DNA from: Methylobacterium phyllostachyos | GTDB taxonomy: Bacteria; Pseudomonadota; Alphaproteobacteria; Rhizobiales; Beijerinckiaceae | Assembly (NCBI RefSeq): GCF_900103445.1 | Contig: NZ_FNHS01000016.1 | Location: forward strand, 51,611 to 115,610 | Length of the DNA: 64,000 bases | Reading direction: 5' to 3' | Shown here: positions 62,428-64,000 of the stretch, in pieces | Numbering within the stretch: position 1 is the first letter of the stretch | Layout of the letters: each line of letters begins with the position of its first letter | Made by a program: the position numbers and the translations under genes | The notes under the pieces: model-generated | Seen by the model: the letters and a program-made list of their open reading frames with translations, nothing else | Told to the model about the DNA's origin: nothing | Database searches by the model: none

Positions 62428-63231
62428 ATGGCGAGCCTGACCCTGCGCATCCTCGGCTGCGGCTCCTCCGGCGGAGTGCCGCGGGTCGGCAGCGGCTGGG
62501 GCGCCTGCGATCCGGAGAATCCGCGCAACCGCCGCCGCCGGTGCTCGATCCTGGTCGAGCGCATCTCGGAGACGGGGCGGACCACGCTGCTCGTCGACAC
62601 CTCCCCGGATCTGCGCGAGCAGCTGATCGATGCCGACGTACGGCGCCTCGACGGGGTGCTCTACACCCACGCCCATGCCGACCACACCCACGGGATCGAC
62701 GACCTGCGCCCGCTGGTGATCACGATGCGGGCGCGCATCCCGGTCTACGCCGACACCCTGACCCGCTCCCTGCTCACGACCCGCTTCGCCTATTGCTTCG
62801 AAACGCCCCCCGGGAGCGCCTATCCGCCGATTCTCGACCTGCGCGATCTGCCCACCGACGGCGCTCTCACCCTGGAGGGGGAGGGCGGTCCGATCACCGC
62901 GGAAGCGCTCCCGGTGGAGCACGGCAACGAGGCGGCCCTCGGCTTCCGCTTAGGCCAGGCGGCCTACATGCCCGATGTCAGCCTGATCCCGGAGGCGAGC
63001 CTTGCCCGGCTCCATGGCCTCGACCTGCTCATCATCGACGCCCTGCGGGACACGCCGCACCCGACGCATTTCTCCGTCTCGGACGCCCTGGCGCTGATCG
63101 CCGAGGTCAAGCCGCGCCGGGCGGTGCTGACCAACCTCCACACCGACCTCGACTACGGCGCCCTGGCAGCGCGTCTGCCGGACGGTGTCGTGCCGGCCTA
63201 CGACGGGATGAGCCTGAGTCTCGACGCCTGA
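62428..63231 (+). CDS. MBL-fold metal-dependent hydrolase
   Basis: A 267-residue cytoplasmic metallo-beta-lactamase-fold protein of the PhnP/RNase Z-like branch, with GCGSSGGVPRVGSGWGACDP near the N-terminus and the metal motif THAHADHTHGIDDLRP (HxHxDH). It also has LLIIDALRDTPHPTHFSVSD. It is the third gene of the metG-tatD-MBL run. Substrate unknown. Confidence 0.9.
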   Translation: MASLTLRILGCGSSGGVPRVGSGWGACDPENPRNRRRRCSILVERISETGRTTLLVDTSPDLREQLIDADVRRLDGVLYTHAHADHTHGIDDLRPLVITMRARIPVYADTLTRSLLTTRFAYCFETPPGSAYPPILDLRDLPTDGALTLEGEGGPITAEALPVEHGNEAALGFRLGQAAYMPDVSLIPEASLARLHGLDLLIIDALRDTPHPTHFSVSDALALIAEVKPRRAVLTNLHTDLDYGALAARLPDGVVPAYDGMSLSLDA

Positions 63232-63318
63232 GAGCACGCAGGGTGGCGCACGAATCGGACGTCACACGCATGTCGTCGGCAGAGTCCAAGAAAATCGACT
63301 TCCCGGCCAAGAAGGCTG

Positions 63319-63347
63319 TTGACGGGTCGGATTGGGGGATCTATACC
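63319..63347 (+). promoter_or_regulatory. rRNA promoter P1 (candidate)
   Basis: TTGACG (63319-63324), 17-bp spacer, TATACC (63342-63347): a good sigma-70 match, about 520 bp before 16S. Confidence 0.55.
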
Positions 63348-63500
63348 CCGGTTCATCGGCGCCGGCCGCGAGAGTGGACCGGGCGCTGAGGCATCTTCTG
63401 ACAAGCAGCGGGATTGGCCGGCTGGGTAGCCGGGCGGTCTTCTGTTTGTCTGTTGAGGCCGGCTCCGCGGATGGTTCGCTTCGGCGGCTCAGAGGCGGGG

Positions 63501-63529
63501 TTGACAGGGGGATCGGCGGGCTTTAGACG
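63501..63529 (+). promoter_or_regulatory. rRNA promoter P2 (candidate)
   Basis: Consensus TTGACA (63501-63506) followed at 17 bp by TAGACG (63524-63529), with GGGG at the start of the spacer as in P1. The -10 is weak, as is common for rRNA promoters that depend on upstream elements. Confidence 0.45.
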
Positions 63530-63656
63530 CCCTCCACCGCTGAGGCGGACCACCGAACGGTCGGTCCGGTATCACGGTTCCTCCAGTCGAGCAAGGGTCG
63601 GTTCGGGCGCAAGCCAGGATCATCTGTTGCCGGCGCAAGCCGCGGGTGACCGAGGA

Positions 63657-63669
63657 GTTCTTTGACAAG
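63657..63669 (+). promoter_or_regulatory. boxA-like antitermination site in the rRNA leader
   Basis: GTTCTTTGACAAG resembles boxA (TGCTCTTTNACA), placed about 200 bp before the 16S start, where NusB-NusE antitermination assembles. Confidence 0.5.
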
Positions 63670-63867
63670 TTGGAATTGAGGAAGGGAGACGCGGGCGGCG
63701 TTTGTCCTTGCGGCCAGGCTTTCGGGCCTGGCGTGAGTAGACTTGTGCTGATCTTGTGTTCTTCTTTCTGAGCTCACCGACGGGTGTATTGGCGCTGTGA
63801 AGCGTCTGGCACTTGGTCGATGTGAGGCTCCGTCTGAGAATATAGTGATCGGCCGGATCTTTCTCTT

Positions 63868-64000
63868 CAACGTGAGAGTTTGATCCTGGCTCAGAGCGAA
63901 CGCTGGCGGCAGGCTTAACACATGCAAGTCGAGCGGGCCCTTCGGGGTCAGCGGCGGACGGGTGAGTAACGCGTGGGAACGTGCCTTCTGGTCTGGAATA
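63868..64000 (+). rRNA. 16S ribosomal RNA, 5' end (partial)
   Basis: The sequence GAGAGTTTGATCCTGGCTCA and GCGAACGCTGGCGGCAGGCT is the universal 16S start in its alphaproteobacterial form. The V1 loop GGGCCCTTCGGGGTCAGCGG and GTAACGCGTGGGAACGTGCC fit Methylobacterium-type 16S. The gene runs out of the window. Confidence 0.97.

Larger units (their letters stand above)
63232..63867. other. rRNA operon leader and promoter region
   Basis: 636 bp with two promoter-like elements and a boxA-like site, detailed separately. No protein gene is supported; a 39-codon frame at 63270-63389 overlaps the first promoter and was not accepted. Confidence 0.6.

Noticed and set aside
63270..63389. 39-codon frame after the MBL gene
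   Set aside because: Overlaps a strong rRNA promoter candidate and lacks a ribosome site.

Overview
The window comes from the chromosome of a GC-rich alphaproteobacterium, most likely Methylobacterium or a close relative. The clues are the 5' end of a 16S rRNA gene at the right edge (typical alphaproteobacterial start and a Methylobacterium-like V1 region), the order ntrY-ntrX-hfq-hflX, a TrcR/DUF1013 cell-cycle regulator, DUF4170, and an Irr-type iron box. Nearly all genes share strong GC bias. A few AT-richer patches (about 12.05-12.37 kb, 41.47-41.83 kb, 58.15-59.33 kb) stand out as possibly acquired or regulatory DNA.

Layout. 0-9 kb: end of a glycogen phosphorylase gene, a Crp/Fnr regulator, then the urea ABC importer urtABCDE. 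urtA is preceded by a sigma-54 (-24/-12) promoter, and hairpin repeats lie between the urt genes. 9-16 kb: a small envelope protein, a Tat-exported fumarylacetoacetase-family protein, a LysR regulator, an HD-GYP response regulator overlapping a small HTH-like ORF, a histone-deacetylase-family amidohydrolase and TrcR. 16-20 kb: a TetR repressor divergent from an EmrAB-type pump, with a 27-bp near-palindrome between them. 20-29 kb: two orphan ABC substrate-binding proteins, a chemoreceptor, an esterase-like protein, prs, DUF4170, tRNA-Sec (selC) and a Gfo/Idh/MocA oxidoreductase. 29-36 kb: the NtrYX two-component system, hfq, hflX and a membrane class III nucleotide cyclase. 36-40 kb: a His/Met-rich secreted peptide and a PhnDCE-like importer whose binding protein resembles the putative selenate group, notable beside selC.

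40.2-42.2 kb looks like the relic of a secretion locus: a secretin C-terminal fragment, a Crp/Fnr gene truncated at the same junction, a YscE-like small protein, a type III needle-like protein and a scrap of IS5-family transposase. 42.3-49.3 kb: a TonB-dependent siderophore receptor under a likely Irr box, an alpha/beta hydrolase lacking its expected nucleophile, an acyl-CoA synthetase and a PAS protein. 49.6-53.9 kb: a ParA/ribbon-helix-helix pair, RlpA and a D,D-carboxypeptidase.

53.9-63.2 kb: the housekeeping run tmk-holB-metG-tatD-MBL is split between holB and metG by about 4 kb carrying a fasciclin protein, an anti-sigma/ECF sigma pair and two AT-richer small genes. A second, diverged copy of the last 108 bases of holB lies inside this insert, which marks it as recombined or integrated DNA. 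The window ends with tandem rRNA promoters, a boxA-like site and the start of 16S rRNA.

Two families of intergenic dyad repeats (called R1 and R2 below) recur: three R1 copies and seven R2 copies, nearly all just downstream of genes. No CRISPR array and no complete insertion sequence were seen.
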